Assembly: GCA_965221575.1 (NCBI GenBank)
Contig: CBDCSM010000011.1
Coordinates: 372,001-436,000, forward strand
Reading direction: 5' to 3'
Source of the DNA: JAPPHA01 sp965221575
Lineage (GTDB): Bacteria > Pseudomonadota > Alphaproteobacteria > Rhodobacterales > Rhodobacteraceae
DNA: 64,000 nt
In this document: positions 10,214-20,009 of the stretch, in pieces
Numbering within the stretch: the stretch's first letter is position 1
Layout: every line of letters begins with the position of its first letter
The notes under the pieces: generated by a model
Told to the model about the DNA's origin: nothing
Seen by the model: only the letters and a program-made list of their open reading frames with translations
Databases searched by the model: none
Translations under genes and position numbers: made by a program

Positions 10214-10915
10214 ATGACGGTGCGAATCAAGGCCCTGCTCGTTCACTACCTGACCGCGACTGGAGCGGTTTGCGCCATTCTGGCCATGCTGGCCGCGGCG
10301 AACGGGAAATGGGAGTTGATGTTCCTGTGGCTGATGGTCGCGTTCGTCGTCGACGGAATCGATGGCCCGCTCGCCCGAAAATACGAGATTTCGAAGAACG
10401 CGCCCCAATATGACGGCAGTCTTCTCGACCTGATCATCGACTTCCTGACCTACGTGTTCATTCCGGCGTTTGCCCTGTTCGAGAGCGGACTCCTTCCCGG
10501 CTGGACCGGGTGGATCTGCATCGTCGTCATCGTGTACGCCAGCGCCATCTATTTTGCCGATACCCGGATGAAGACCAAGGACAACAGCTTTGCAGGGTTT
10601 CCTGCCTGCTGGAACATGGTCGTGCTGGTGCTTTTTGCGCTTCAGCCAAATTTCTGGGTCATTCTCGCGGTCGTGGTTGTCTTTGCCGCCTCGATGTTCA
10701 CCAACCTGAAATTCATCCATCCGATCAGAACGGCCCGATGGCGCGTAGTCAGCCTTCCGGTTGCCTGCATCTGGACGGCAAGCGCCGGCGCCGCCGCATG
10801 GCTGGCCTTCAATCCCGGCCCGCTGGTTACCGCGACCCTGACATTGAGCACGATTTACCTCGCGTTTGCGGGGATCCTGCAGCAGGTCTTCCCGGAACGC
10901 AAAACGGACGGTTAG
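10214..10915 (+). CDS. pcs: Phosphatidylcholine synthase
   Basis: A 233-residue integral membrane CDP-alcohol phosphatidyltransferase. Pcs condenses choline with CDP-diacylglycerol to make phosphatidylcholine, a pathway found in host-associated and marine alphaproteobacteria. The modified CDP-alcohol motif starts at about Asp47 (DGIDGPLAR) and ends in LLDLIID, with the spacing typical of Pcs rather than Pgs/Pss. About seven to eight hydrophobic segments follow. RFIHP-like and NFWP-like Pcs elements are seen as KFIHPIR and QPNFW. It is a single gene 236 bases after xerC; an imperfect GC stem with a T-run follows near 10930-10950. Confidence 0.9.
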   Translation: MTVRIKALLVHYLTATGAVCAILAMLAAANGKWELMFLWLMVAFVVDGIDGPLARKYEISKNAPQYDGSLLDLIIDFLTYVFIPAFALFESGLLPGWTGWICIVVIVYASAIYFADTRMKTKDNSFAGFPACWNMVVLVLFALQPNFWVILAVVVVFAASMFTNLKFIHPIRTARWRVVSLPVACIWTASAGAAAWLAFNPGPLVTATLTLSTIYLAFAGILQQVFPERKTDG

Positions 10916-11252
10916 TCTCGATCCCCGCCTGCCATCGGGCCTTTTTTCCGCCCAAGCGTGATGTTAGGCACGCCGAACGGGTTTCTCGATCCGCTGCCGC
11001 AGGTCGTTGCGCCTTGGCACGAGGTTTCGGGGCAACCGAAGCGGTCGGGGCAGAAGCGGAAAAACGGTCACCTCGACACTGAACGGGACGAATATCGACA
11101 GCCGTGTTCGCAAGAATGACGACAATCCGTTTCCAGGTCTCGACACGCCGAACGTCGCCGGATGGAGGTTTTCTCGCGCCGGTTACCGACATCGGTGCCA
11201 TCTCGCCGGACCCGCGTGAGAAGTTTCGGTCATTGGCCGATTCGATGTCGCG
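10916..11252. other. Intergenic region upstream of the reductive dehalogenase
   Basis: These 337 bases hold no credible gene. A short GC stem followed by a T-run near 10932-10950 could be a weak terminator for pcs. I looked for a cobalamin-riboswitch-like arrangement because the next gene needs a corrinoid cofactor, but see none that I can support. Confidence 0.4.
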
Positions 11253-14200
11253 ATGACCCGGTTTTTCAGCACAAAAAAACGGCCGATCCACCTTGGCCCG
11301 TACCCCCTGGAACGCCTTGAGCGAATGGACACGGTCGATCTTGGTGAAGTTCCATCGATGACCCGATTGAGTTTCCACCGGCCGGAGAACCCGGTTTCAA
11401 TCGTCAACGCGATGACCGAGCACCAGGCGATGATGGATGCAATCCGGGACGGGATCGTGAATCCGGTGCGTGCGACGATACCAGCCTGCCCTGAAGAGCG
11501 CGCCAACCATCTCAAGGCATTCGGCTACTTTGCCGATGCATCCATGATTGGCACTTCGCTTCTTCCGCCTTCGGCGAGACTCGTCCGCCCGACGCGAAAT
11601 CCCGACATCGACCGCCTGGCGCATGATCTGAGGACACGCCAGACCAAGACCCTGGCATCCGGAATCGACACGATCATGGCAGGGCTCAAGGACGCGATGG
11701 AAGCGCCGCCCGCGACATCGGAACATCACACGCATTCCATCGTCTTTCTCTACGAGCACATGCGTGACCCCCAACCGGGCGAACCGGGAACCGAGTGGAT
11801 CCAGGATGCACAGGACCATCGGGCATGCCTGCGGGCGACCGAGACCGCGGTCGTCCTGGCAAATTACATTCGATTGCTCGGGTTCGATGCACTCGCACAT
11901 ACGGCAACGACAACCGACATGGACCTCAACCAGCTGGCTGTTGCCGCGGGTCTCGCCAGTGTCGAAAACGGCAAAGTGGTCAATCCCTACGTCGGGACCC
12001 GTTTCGGCGTCGCGGCGATCACGACGACGATGGAGTTGGCCGCTGACCGCCCGCTCTCACCGGCCAGAGGCCAGCCATGGTTCCGCACTAGGGGACCGGC
12101 ATGGTGGCTGGGGAAAGGATTCACCAAGAGCGCGCTGTCCCGCGATCCATATTCCAAACGAAGATACGTCGACGGCGCACATCCATTCGAGAGGCTGAAA
12201 CGGGTCGATTTACCGACAACCTACATCGATGAACCCAATGTCGCACGTGTGCCCAAGCGAACAGACATGTTCGCACGAGCTCAATTCGGGGACATGGGCA
12301 AGGCAAACCAGGAGAATGCGGCGGGCGGGTACTACGGGCGCAAGTCCGCGCCGTCCATGGCGCAGCGCCACATGCTCGGAGCGTTCGTCCTGTTGCAGGA
12401 TGGAACCCCTTCCGCCGGCCCGCGTCCGGATGACGCCGAACGGAACGCCGCGAACCTGAAGGCAACCTCGTACTGGCTCGGTGTCGATGCCGTTGGCCTC
12501 AGCCGCTGCCCCGAATGGACCTGGTACAGCCATGACGCGACCGGAGCCGTCCTCGACCCGCCCCACGAGCAATCCGTCAGCATGATCGTCGACCAGGGAT
12601 ACGAAACAATGGAAGGCGCCAGCGGGGATGACTGGATCAGCGTTGCCCAGTCCATGCGCGCGTACTTGCGATTCTCGCTCCTCGGCGGAGTCCTTGCCAG
12701 GCAGATCCGCAACCTCGGTTACAAGGCCAAGGCGCATTCCGTACTCGATGGTGAAGTCCTGCAGCCGCCATTGCTCCTGCTGTCGGGCCTGGGCGAGGTT
12801 TCGCGCATCGGAGAGGTGATCCTCAACCCGTTCCTCGGACCGCGCCTCAAGTCCGGCGTGGTAACGACGGACATGCCGATGGCGCATGACCGGCCAATCG
12901 ACTTTGGCCTGCAGAAGTTCTGTGAAAGCTGCAACAAGTGCGCCCGCGAGTGTCCGAGCGGAGCCATTACCGCCGGTCCCAAGCTCATGTTCAACGGCTA
13001 CGAAATCTGGAAGTCGGACAGCCAGAAGTGCGCCACTTACCGCATCACGACGCCCGGCGGCGCGATGTGCGGCAGGTGCATGAAGACATGCCCTTGGAAC
13101 CTCGAGGGGCTGTTTTCCGACAATGCCTTCCGCTGGACCGCAATGAATGTTCCCTCGGCCGCACCGCTCCTGGCCAGGCTCGACGATACCGTGGGCAACG
13201 GCCGCCTGAACGACATCAAGAAATGGTGGTGGGACATCAGGCTGGAGAATGACGGCGGCTACCATCCGACGCCGGAACCGGTCAACCGGCGCGACCTGCA
13301 GACGGATCTCGACCTGAAGTACGAGGACCAGACACTGGCTGTTTATCCCGCGCCCCTTGCGCCCCACCCCTGGCCGTATCCCTTCCCCATGGATCGGGAG
13401 GCAGGGATCGAAGCTTACCAGGCGATGATCACGGCCAAGGAATACAAGGCGAGGCTGGCGCGCGGAGAGCGTGGCCATCTCCACATCTATTCGAACGACG
13501 GGCCGTCGCCCGTCATCCGGGTCGAAGTTGCCGAAGCCAACAGGATATCCGGAGATGCGAACCACTACGTGTTCCGGCCGCTCGACGGCCGCGAACTCCC
13601 CTGCTGGACGGCAGGCGCGCATCTCGACATCGTCGTGGCCCCGGAATACCTGCGCCAGTACTCGATGTGCGGGGACCCGTCGGATCGATCATCCTACGAA
13701 ATCGCGGTCCTGCGCGAAAAGGCAGGTCGCGGTGGTTCCGACCTCATGCACCGGATATTCGTCCCCGGGAGGAAGATCTTCATCTCCCATCCGATCAATC
13801 ACTTCGAACTCGACGAGAGTGCGACCAGGACCTTCCTGATGGGAGGAGGAATCGGAATCACGCCAATGGTCGCGTTCGCCCACCGCCTGGAGGCGCTGGG
13901 AGCAGATTTCGAGTTGCATTATTCCACCCACAACAGGCACGATGCCGGGTTCATGGACATGTTTGCCCCGACTGCCTGGGCTGACCGCGTCCACTATCAT
14001 TTCTCGGATGAAGGGACCCGTGCAGACCCCGCTGCGATCCTCGCTGACTACCAGCCCGGATGGCACGTCTATACCTGCGGACCTGATCGTTACATGCAGG
14101 CGGTCCTGGAGGCCGCGGAGCGTGCGGGTTTCCCCGAGGAAGCCCGGCATCTCGAGTATTTTTCGGTGCCCGAGGCTCCCGACTACGTCAACTACCCGTT

Positions 14201-14459
14201 CACGCTGAAACTGGCGAAATCAGGGCACGAGTTCATGGTTCCCTCCGACGAGTCCGCGACGGATGTCCTGGAAAGGAATGGTATTCGGATCGACGTGAAG
14301 TGCTCCGACGGGATTTGCGGCGTGTGCAAATGCGGGCTGGTTTCGGGCGATGTCGAACACCGCGACTTCGTACTTTCGAACAAGCAACGGGAGTCGGCGA
14401 TCATCCTCTGCCAGAGCAGGGCCGCCGCCGAGAACGGAGTCGTCGAGATCGACCTGTAA
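11253..14459 (+). CDS. Self-sufficient corrinoid reductive dehalogenase fused to a flavin/2Fe-2S reductase
   Basis: A 1068-residue cytoplasmic fusion. The N-terminal two thirds resemble the catabolic reductive dehalogenases of aerobes (BhbA/NpRdhA type), where cobalamin removes halogen from aromatic rings. Two 4Fe-4S clusters are visible: Cys557, 560, 563 and 567 (CESCNKCARECP), then Cys593, 606, 609 and 613 (CGRCMKTCPW). From about residue 740 an oxidoreductase of the phthalate-dioxygenase-reductase type follows, with LRQYSMCG flavin binding, GGGIGITPM nucleotide binding, and a C-terminal plant-type 2Fe-2S ferredoxin (Cys1017, 1022, 1025, 1053). There is no Tat signal and no RdhB membrane anchor, so this is not a respiratory enzyme. 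It stands alone between pcs and ileS, converging on ileS. The halogenated substrate cannot be read from sequence, and the N-terminal dehalogenase module could have another corrinoid role. Confidence 0.85.
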   Translation: MTRFFSTKKRPIHLGPYPLERLERMDTVDLGEVPSMTRLSFHRPENPVSIVNAMTEHQAMMDAIRDGIVNPVRATIPACPEERANHLKAFGYFADASMIGTSLLPPSARLVRPTRNPDIDRLAHDLRTRQTKTLASGIDTIMAGLKDAMEAPPATSEHHTHSIVFLYEHMRDPQPGEPGTEWIQDAQDHRACLRATETAVVLANYIRLLGFDALAHTATTTDMDLNQLAVAAGLASVENGKVVNPYVGTRFGVAAITTTMELAADRPLSPARGQPWFRTRGPAWWLGKGFTKSALSRDPYSKRRYVDGAHPFERLKRVDLPTTYIDEPNVARVPKRTDMFARAQFGDMGKANQENAAGGYYGRKSAPSMAQRHMLGAFVLLQDGTPSAGPRPDDAERNAANLKATSYWLGVDAVGLSRCPEWTWYSHDATGAVLDPPHEQSVSMIVDQGYETMEGASGDDWISVAQSMRAYLRFSLLGGVLARQIRNLGYKAKAHSVLDGEVLQPPLLLLSGLGEVSRIGEVILNPFLGPRLKSGVVTTDMPMAHDRPIDFGLQKFCESCNKCARECPSGAITAGPKLMFNGYEIWKSDSQKCATYRITTPGGAMCGRCMKTCPWNLEGLFSDNAFRWTAMNVPSAAPLLARLDDTVGNGRLNDIKKWWWDIRLENDGGYHPTPEPVNRRDLQTDLDLKYEDQTLAVYPAPLAPHPWPYPFPMDREAGIEAYQAMITAKEYKARLARGERGHLHIYSNDGPSPVIRVEVAEANRISGDANHYVFRPLDGRELPCWTAGAHLDIVVAPEYLRQYSMCGDPSDRSSYEIAVLREKAGRGGSDLMHRIFVPGRKIFISHPINHFELDESATRTFLMGGGIGITPMVAFAHRLEALGADFELHYSTHNRHDAGFMDMFAPTAWADRVHYHFSDEGTRADPAAILADYQPGWHVYTCGPDRYMQAVLEAAERAGFPEEARHLEYFSVPEAPDYVNYPFTLKLAKSGHEFMVPSDESATDVLERNGIRIDVKCSDGICGVCKCGLVSGDVEHRDFVLSNKQRESAIILCQSRAAAENGVVEIDL

Positions 14460-14625
14460 CGCGGGTCGTTGAAATCACGCGGAGATTGCACTGCCCGCGC
14501 GACGCGCGCGCCATGAGTCGCGTGCGGTTTCCGGGACCTTGATCCAACAGGGTGCATCGAATGACCCGTCAACGAACCTGACGCGTTTCCGGGTGCCAAG
14601 TTGCGACCTCGGTTGACCGCGCGAG

Positions 14626-17595
14626 TTATTGCGCGAATACACGGTCCAGTACGTCACTGCAGCGCGCGCACGTTGCCGGATGGCGATGGCTGCCGACGTC
14701 CGGAAGAATTTTCCAGCAACGTTCACATTTGAGTCCGGGCGACCTCTTCACGATCACTTCAACGCGAGGCTCGTCATCGAGTCGAAACGCCGCTTCCGGC
14801 GGTGGAGCGTCGGTAAGCGTAACTGCCGAGGTGATGCAGATCTCGGCAAGATCGATCTCCGTGAGAAGGTCAAGGGTGGCCGGGTCATGCACATGGACAA
14901 CGGGGGCGGCCTCCAACGAAGATCCAAGCGTCTTGGATTGTCGTTCGACCTCGATCGCCCCGGTGATGACGCGGCGAACACTGCGGATTTCCTTCCATCG
15001 ACGTGCGAGCTCCTTGTCCCGCCAGTTTCGAGGCGTCTCGGGATAGTCCTGCAGATGAACCGATTGATCACTCCCGGGATACCTGTGCAGCCAGATCTCC
15101 TCCATCGTGAAACACAGCATGGGGGCAAGCCAGCACGACAGCCGATGCAGAGCCAGGTCAAGCACCGTCCGCGTCGAGCGTGCTTCGATGTCATCACGGT
15201 GGCCGCAATAGAGAACGTCCTTGCGAATATCGAAGTAGAAACTCGACAAGTCGACGGTACAGAACTGGAACAGGCCCTGGAGAACCGACTGGAAGTCGTA
15301 ATCCCGGTATCCATCCCTTACCACGGAGTCGAGTTCGGCGAGCCGGTGCAACACCCAGCGTTCCAGTTCAGGCATCTTGTCAACGGGCACGGCATCATCG
15401 ACGGAATAATCGTCCAGGTTGCCAAGAATGAACCGAAAACAATTGCGCAAACGCCGGTAGCTGTCGGCGGCGTTCCTGAGGATCTCGGGTCCAATCCTGA
15501 GATCGACGGTATAATCGGACTGGGCGACCCAAAGGCGCAGAATATCCGCACCGTACTGCCGAACGACATTCTCCGGGGCCACGGTGTTCCCGAGCGATTT
15601 CGACATTTTCATGCCGTTCTCATCGAGCGTGAAGCCGTGGGTGAGAACCCCCCGGTAAGGCGCGCGGCCGGTTGTTCCGCATGCCTGCAGCATCGATGAA
15701 TGAAACCAGCCCCGATGCTGGTCCGTTCCTTCCAGGTACAGGTCGGCAATTCCGTCAGGGCTGCCGTCTTCGCGATCCCGCAATGCGAATGCGTGGGTCG
15801 AGCCGGAATCGAACCAGACGTCAAGAATGTCGAACACCTGTTCCCACTCGGCGGGATCGTGATCCTCGCCGAGGAATCGTTCCAGCGCGCCGTCGCGAAA
15901 CCAGGCATCGGCACCTTCTTCCCTGAACGCCCGGGCTATGCGTTCGTTCACGCGCACGTCCCTCAGGATATAGCCAGGGTCCGAAGGATTTCCTTCTTTC
16001 CGCGTGAAGCAGGTCAACGGGACTCCCCAGACACGCTGACGCGACAACACCCAGTCCGGACGGGTTTCGATCATCGAATGGAGGCGGTTTCGCCCGGACA
16101 GGGGCGTCCAAGCCACAAGCCTGTCGATCGAATTCAACGCCCGTTCCCTGATGGATTTTCCAAAGGTGTCGTCACCGCCTACCGGATGATCGATCGAAAC
16201 GAACCATTGCGGCGTGTTCCTGAAGATGACCGGAGCCTTCGAGCGCCATGAGTGGGGATAATTGTGCGTCAGGCGACCCCGGGCAAACATGGCGCCCGCT
16301 GCGGCGAGTTGATCGATCACGTTCCGGTTGGCTTTACCTTCCTTTCCACGGGAATCGAACACGCGGACACCTGCGAAGACCGGAACATGGGGCAGGAACT
16401 CGCTCTCCTCGCCAACGTTGTGGGTCATCCTGTCCACCCATCCACGCCGCGCAAACGCCTCATAGTCGTCTGCGCCGTGCGAAGGGGCCGTATGAACGAA
16501 TCCGGTTCCCGCATCATCGGAGACGTATCCTTCCTCGATCATGGGAACTTCATGATCCCAGAAGTCATCCAGATCGTGGAACGGGTGTCTGCACGACAGC
16601 TCCGCCAGTTCATTCGGGCCGACATCGCGAAGGCGATTCCAGGCCGAGACACGTCCCTTCGCGAGCACTTCCCCGGCGAGGGAATCGGCAATGAGCAGCC
16701 GTTCGCCCCGCGTTGCCCAGCACTCGCCTTCCGTGGCAGTGACTTCATAGATCCCGTATGAAACGCGGGAACTGAAGGCGACGGCCTTGTTCGAGGGGAT
16801 CGTCCAGGGCGTTGTCGTCCAGATCAGGACCGATGCGTCATCCAGGTCTCCGGACGCATCCCGCAAGCGAAACCTCACCCAGATTTCCGAGCTGGTCCTG
16901 TCCCTGTATTCGATTTCGGCTTCGGCCAGGGCGGTCTTTTCCACCGGGGACCACATGACGGGTTTCGAGCCCCGGTACAGCGATCCGTTCATGACGAAAC
17001 TCATGAATTCCTCGGCAATCACGGCTTCCGCCTCGAAATCCATGGTGAGATAGGGATCATCCCATTTGCCTATCACGCCAAGGCGCTGAAATTCGGTGCG
17101 CTGGATGTCGATCCACTTCTCGGCGAACCTTCGGCATTCCTCCCTGAGTTCAACGATCGGGACATCACTCCGCTGACGGCCGCTCGAGCGGTACTGTTCC
17201 TCGATTTTCCATTCGATCGGCAATCCGTGACAGTCCCAACCGGGGACATAGCGGCTGTCCTTTCCCATCATCTGTTGGGAACGGACGATCATGTCCTTGA
17301 GAATCTTGTTGAGCGCATGCCCGATATGCAGATGTCCGTTCGCGTAGGGCGGACCGTCGTGCAGAATGAAGGGTTCGCGTTCCTCGTCGGTTCCGTTGGC
17401 GGCATTCGCCTTTTCGCGAAGCTGCTCATAAATCCCGAGCCGTGCCCATCGTTCCAGCAATGCGGGTTCCCGTTTGGGCAAGCCCGCCCGCATTGCAAAC
17501 TCCGTTTTCGGCAGGACCAGCGTATGACGATAATCGAGCGTCGCCGGGTCGACTGAATCCGCATGTTTGTCGGCGTGATCGGATGAATTGGTCAT
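14626..17595 (-). CDS. ileS: Isoleucyl-tRNA synthetase
   Basis: A 989-residue class Ia synthetase that charges tRNA-Ile. Seen are the HIGH motif at about residues 90-93 (NGHLHIGHALN), the editing domain with GTGFVHTAPSHG, the KMSKS loop at about 663-667 (GMKMSKSLG), and a C-terminal zinc-binding tail with CERCW and CARC that places it in the zinc-containing bacterial type. Full length. It is transcribed convergently with the reductive dehalogenase gene and divergently from truA. lspA and ribF, its usual alphaproteobacterial neighbours, are absent here. Confidence 0.96.
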   Translation of the reverse strand: MTNSSDHADKHADSVDPATLDYRHTLVLPKTEFAMRAGLPKREPALLERWARLGIYEQLREKANAANGTDEEREPFILHDGPPYANGHLHIGHALNKILKDMIVRSQQMMGKDSRYVPGWDCHGLPIEWKIEEQYRSSGRQRSDVPIVELREECRRFAEKWIDIQRTEFQRLGVIGKWDDPYLTMDFEAEAVIAEEFMSFVMNGSLYRGSKPVMWSPVEKTALAEAEIEYRDRTSSEIWVRFRLRDASGDLDDASVLIWTTTPWTIPSNKAVAFSSRVSYGIYEVTATEGECWATRGERLLIADSLAGEVLAKGRVSAWNRLRDVGPNELAELSCRHPFHDLDDFWDHEVPMIEEGYVSDDAGTGFVHTAPSHGADDYEAFARRGWVDRMTHNVGEESEFLPHVPVFAGVRVFDSRGKEGKANRNVIDQLAAAGAMFARGRLTHNYPHSWRSKAPVIFRNTPQWFVSIDHPVGGDDTFGKSIRERALNSIDRLVAWTPLSGRNRLHSMIETRPDWVLSRQRVWGVPLTCFTRKEGNPSDPGYILRDVRVNERIARAFREEGADAWFRDGALERFLGEDHDPAEWEQVFDILDVWFDSGSTHAFALRDREDGSPDGIADLYLEGTDQHRGWFHSSMLQACGTTGRAPYRGVLTHGFTLDENGMKMSKSLGNTVAPENVVRQYGADILRLWVAQSDYTVDLRIGPEILRNAADSYRRLRNCFRFILGNLDDYSVDDAVPVDKMPELERWVLHRLAELDSVVRDGYRDYDFQSVLQGLFQFCTVDLSSFYFDIRKDVLYCGHRDDIEARSTRTVLDLALHRLSCWLAPMLCFTMEEIWLHRYPGSDQSVHLQDYPETPRNWRDKELARRWKEIRSVRRVITGAIEVERQSKTLGSSLEAAPVVHVHDPATLDLLTEIDLAEICITSAVTLTDAPPPEAAFRLDDEPRVEVIVKRSPGLKCERCWKILPDVGSHRHPATCARCSDVLDRVFAQ

Positions 17596-18116
17596 GGCAA
17601 CGATTTTCGGGTTTCGTTTTCGATTTTGCGGGAGGACGATTACCAGGTGATTCCAGCTCTGAAATCTCCCGGCCTGATCACGCGCGATTCATGGACTTTC
17701 CGGCCAAGTTCTTCCACCGTCGGGCGGTCGGCGGCTTATACATGTGCCGTGAAATACCGTAAACCCTTGGTAATTCGAACTTCGGTGCCGGAATGCCATC
17801 AATCCCGACCGCTTGACAGCATTTCTGCAGAGGTAATTGGCTGCAAGGCGAATCCTCTGAACCCGAGTTGCATTTCCCGCAGGGACATCGAGCCAAGGCC
17901 GGGTGTCTCCGGCAAGACGAGCAGGGAAAACCAGGCCGTCTCGCATTCGCCAAGCCGCCGCCTGCAGCCAGTCGTCGCCAGCCCCGTCATGTCCGCCGAC
18001 GGAGCCCGAGTGTCAGAAGAATAAGGTCTTCCCCGTCACGGCTGCAACCGGCGCGCCTGTGAATTCGACACCGTTGGTCTTGGCAAGGTCTGAATTCGCG
18101 ATTAACGCACACGGAA
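17596..18116. other. Divergent intergenic region between ileS and truA
   Basis: The 521 bases between the two divergent starts contain only short open frames with no recognisable motif. The region presumably holds both promoters, but I cannot single out a convincing -35/-10 pair. Confidence 0.4.
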
Positions 18117-18935
18117 ATGCCACGATTTGCCCTCAAGATCGAGTATCTCGGCCAGCCATTTTCGGGATGGCAAAACCAAACCGGCCAGTTGACCGTCCAG
18201 CAGGTGGTCGAAGACGCCGTCCGGGAACTGGATCCCGTGTGCATTGGCGTTCACGGGGCCGGCAGAACGGATTCCGGAGTGCATGCGCTTGGCCAGGTCG
18301 CGCACTGTGACCTCGAAAAGGACTGGGACGCGTTTCGGCTTTCGGAGGCGTTGAATTACCATCTGAGACCGCATCCGGTCGCGATTCTCGGCGCCGCCAG
18401 GGTGCCGGATTCATTTCATGCGCGGTTTTCCGCAATCGAACGGCGTTACGTCTACCGGATCGTTTCACGAAGATCCCCGCTCACGATTCGGCGATACCGC
18501 GCCTGGCACATACGCCACGAACTCGACCTGGAAGCCATGCAGCACGGCGCTGCCCGATTGCTCGGCCTCCATGACTTCACGACTTTTCGCTCGGCAGCCT
18601 GCCAGGCGCGATCGCCTGTCCGCACGCTTGACGCGCTCGATGTACGCCTCGAGCAGACCAGTCATCAGATGGAATATGTCCTTGTCGCAACCGCGCAGAG
18701 CTTTTTGCACCGCCAGGTAAGGAGCATAGTCGGAACGCTAGAACGCGTTGGATCAGGCGCATGGACACCGGACCAGGTTGGCGAAGCACTGCGGGCGCGA
18801 ACGCGGAGCGCGTGCGGGCCGGTTGCCCCGGCACACGGGCTGTATCTGTCCGACGTCCGTTACAGCCACGATTATTTCGGGAATGTACGGTCCTCCGATT
18901 ACATCGAAGAACCAGGCGCTGCCGGAGAGAATTGA
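18117..18935 (+). CDS. truA: tRNA pseudouridine synthase A
   Basis: Modifies U38-U40 in the anticodon stem-loop of tRNAs. The 272-residue protein starts MPRFALKIEYLGQPFSGWQ and carries the catalytic aspartate at Asp52 in GAGRTDSGVHA, plus FLHRQVRSIVG near the C-terminus. The last six codons and the stop lie inside the 40-base copy of the tRNA-Thr 3' half (18918-18957), so the C-terminus was probably shaped by island insertion, or the ancestral gene overlapped the tRNA tail-to-tail. Confidence 0.94.
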   Translation: MPRFALKIEYLGQPFSGWQNQTGQLTVQQVVEDAVRELDPVCIGVHGAGRTDSGVHALGQVAHCDLEKDWDAFRLSEALNYHLRPHPVAILGAARVPDSFHARFSAIERRYVYRIVSRRSPLTIRRYRAWHIRHELDLEAMQHGAARLLGLHDFTTFRSAACQARSPVRTLDALDVRLEQTSHQMEYVLVATAQSFLHRQVRSIVGTLERVGSGAWTPDQVGEALRARTRSACGPVAPAHGLYLSDVRYSHDYFGNVRSSDYIEEPGAAGEN

Positions 18936-18957
18936 GCTCTCGACCTCTCCCTTACCA
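18918..18957 (-). repeat. Partial copy of tRNA-Thr 3' half (probable island attachment site)
   Basis: Read on the minus strand, this segment matches the intact tRNA-Thr at 56030-56104 from the anticodon loop (GGTAA) to the last acceptor base (GGCAGC), with about two mismatches in 40. It lacks the discriminator base, the CCA end and the whole 5' half, so it is not a functional tRNA. This is the pattern left when a tyrosine integrase recombines inside a tRNA anticodon loop. It overlaps the end of truA and abuts the integrase remnant at 19067. Confidence 0.72.
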
Positions 18958-19066
18958 GGACAACATTACACCATTTTTGCGTGCTCTGTTCGCGGTTACC
19001 CCGCGTTTCGTTCGCGCTCAAACGCTCTCAAAACTGTGGTAGCCGGCACATGTAACGACAATGAAC

Positions 19067-19510
19067 TCATTTTCGGCGCCCCATGATCTTGTCCGCTTCA
19101 CGCAGGTGGTCATGGCTGTGATAGGCAGAGGTCTGTTCCAGGAGATCCGTTGAAACTCCGAAAAATCCGGAAGCGATCCACCGTTCCGTGCACCGCTTCA
19201 TCGCCCATGTTATTGATGCGTGTCGCAAGTCGTGGCGGGTGCATTGATCGATACTGGCTTCCTTCAAGCCCGTGCCCAAGCAGTCTTGACGCTGGCAACC
19301 CGTTGCCCGTCGATTTCGACAACCCAGCGTGCGACGTTCCTTTCCCAACGCCGCATTTGTGCCAGCAAAAGACGCGGGATCGGGATTGGCGGTTGCCCTT
19401 TCTTTGTTTCGGCTTGTCCGACACCGCGGCGACGCATCGATACATCATTCCGGATTCGGTATCGACGTAAACGCCTCGTGTGCGCAATAAAATTCCACAC
19501 CGGTCCTGAT
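19067..19510 (-). pseudogene. Tyrosine integrase, decayed C-terminal half
   Basis: Three minus-strand frames together rebuild a phage-type integrase catalytic domain. The order is TESGMMYR, then VGQAETKKGQPPIPIPRLLL and RWVVEIDGQRVASVKTAWARA, then CTRHDLRHASITWAMKR with the H-x-x-R pair, and finally FFGVSTDLLEQTSAYHSHDH. At least two frame changes separate these blocks, so the gene is inactive as read. It ends about 110 bases from the attachment-site copy, the usual place for the integrase of a tRNA-inserted island. Confidence 0.72.
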
Positions 19511-20009
19511 GGGAACCTTCGTGGGAACCTCGCGCTTCACGAGGGCCAGCTACCGGGCATCCGGCTGGATCCACGTCGGAACAACGAGGGGACGCAGACG
19601 CTACGACACGAAATGGGTCTACGGAAAACCAGGGAAAGACATCTGGCTCTGCCCGCACCGGAAGGTCTGGAAAAGAAAGTTCAATCGCTGACACGACGTC
19701 CGATCGTCACGACCTCGCCGAACGTTTGCGTTCCGATTTTTGATTCGGTTGTTTCCGGCAACTGACGGATGAAGGGGCGACAGCGCATCTGCACGAGCGT
19801 GAACCCAGACGCGCATTCCGAAGGATAGTGCCTACTGGCTCCGGGAAGTGGCTGCGCGCAACGGACTCGCCGACCCGCCGGGAATCCGGCGCGCGCCGCA
19901 ACCTCCTGAAGGCAGGACTGACGGCCCACGCTGTGCGTGACGGTGGTCGGTCGGGCGTGCGGCAAATGCTTCCGAGCGGATGGATGGGAAACCCGGCGCG
20001 TTGACCCGT
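19511..20009. other. Region without a recognisable gene
   Basis: About 500 bases between the integrase remnant and the ADP-ribosylglycohydrolase gene. Short frames on both strands show no motif. The part next to 19510 may be further decayed integrase sequence, but I cannot align it by eye. Confidence 0.35.

Noticed and set aside
12210..13622. 470-codon minus-strand frame within the reductive dehalogenase gene
   Set aside because: The plus-strand gene has clear metal-binding motifs throughout; the opposite frame is a codon-bias shadow.
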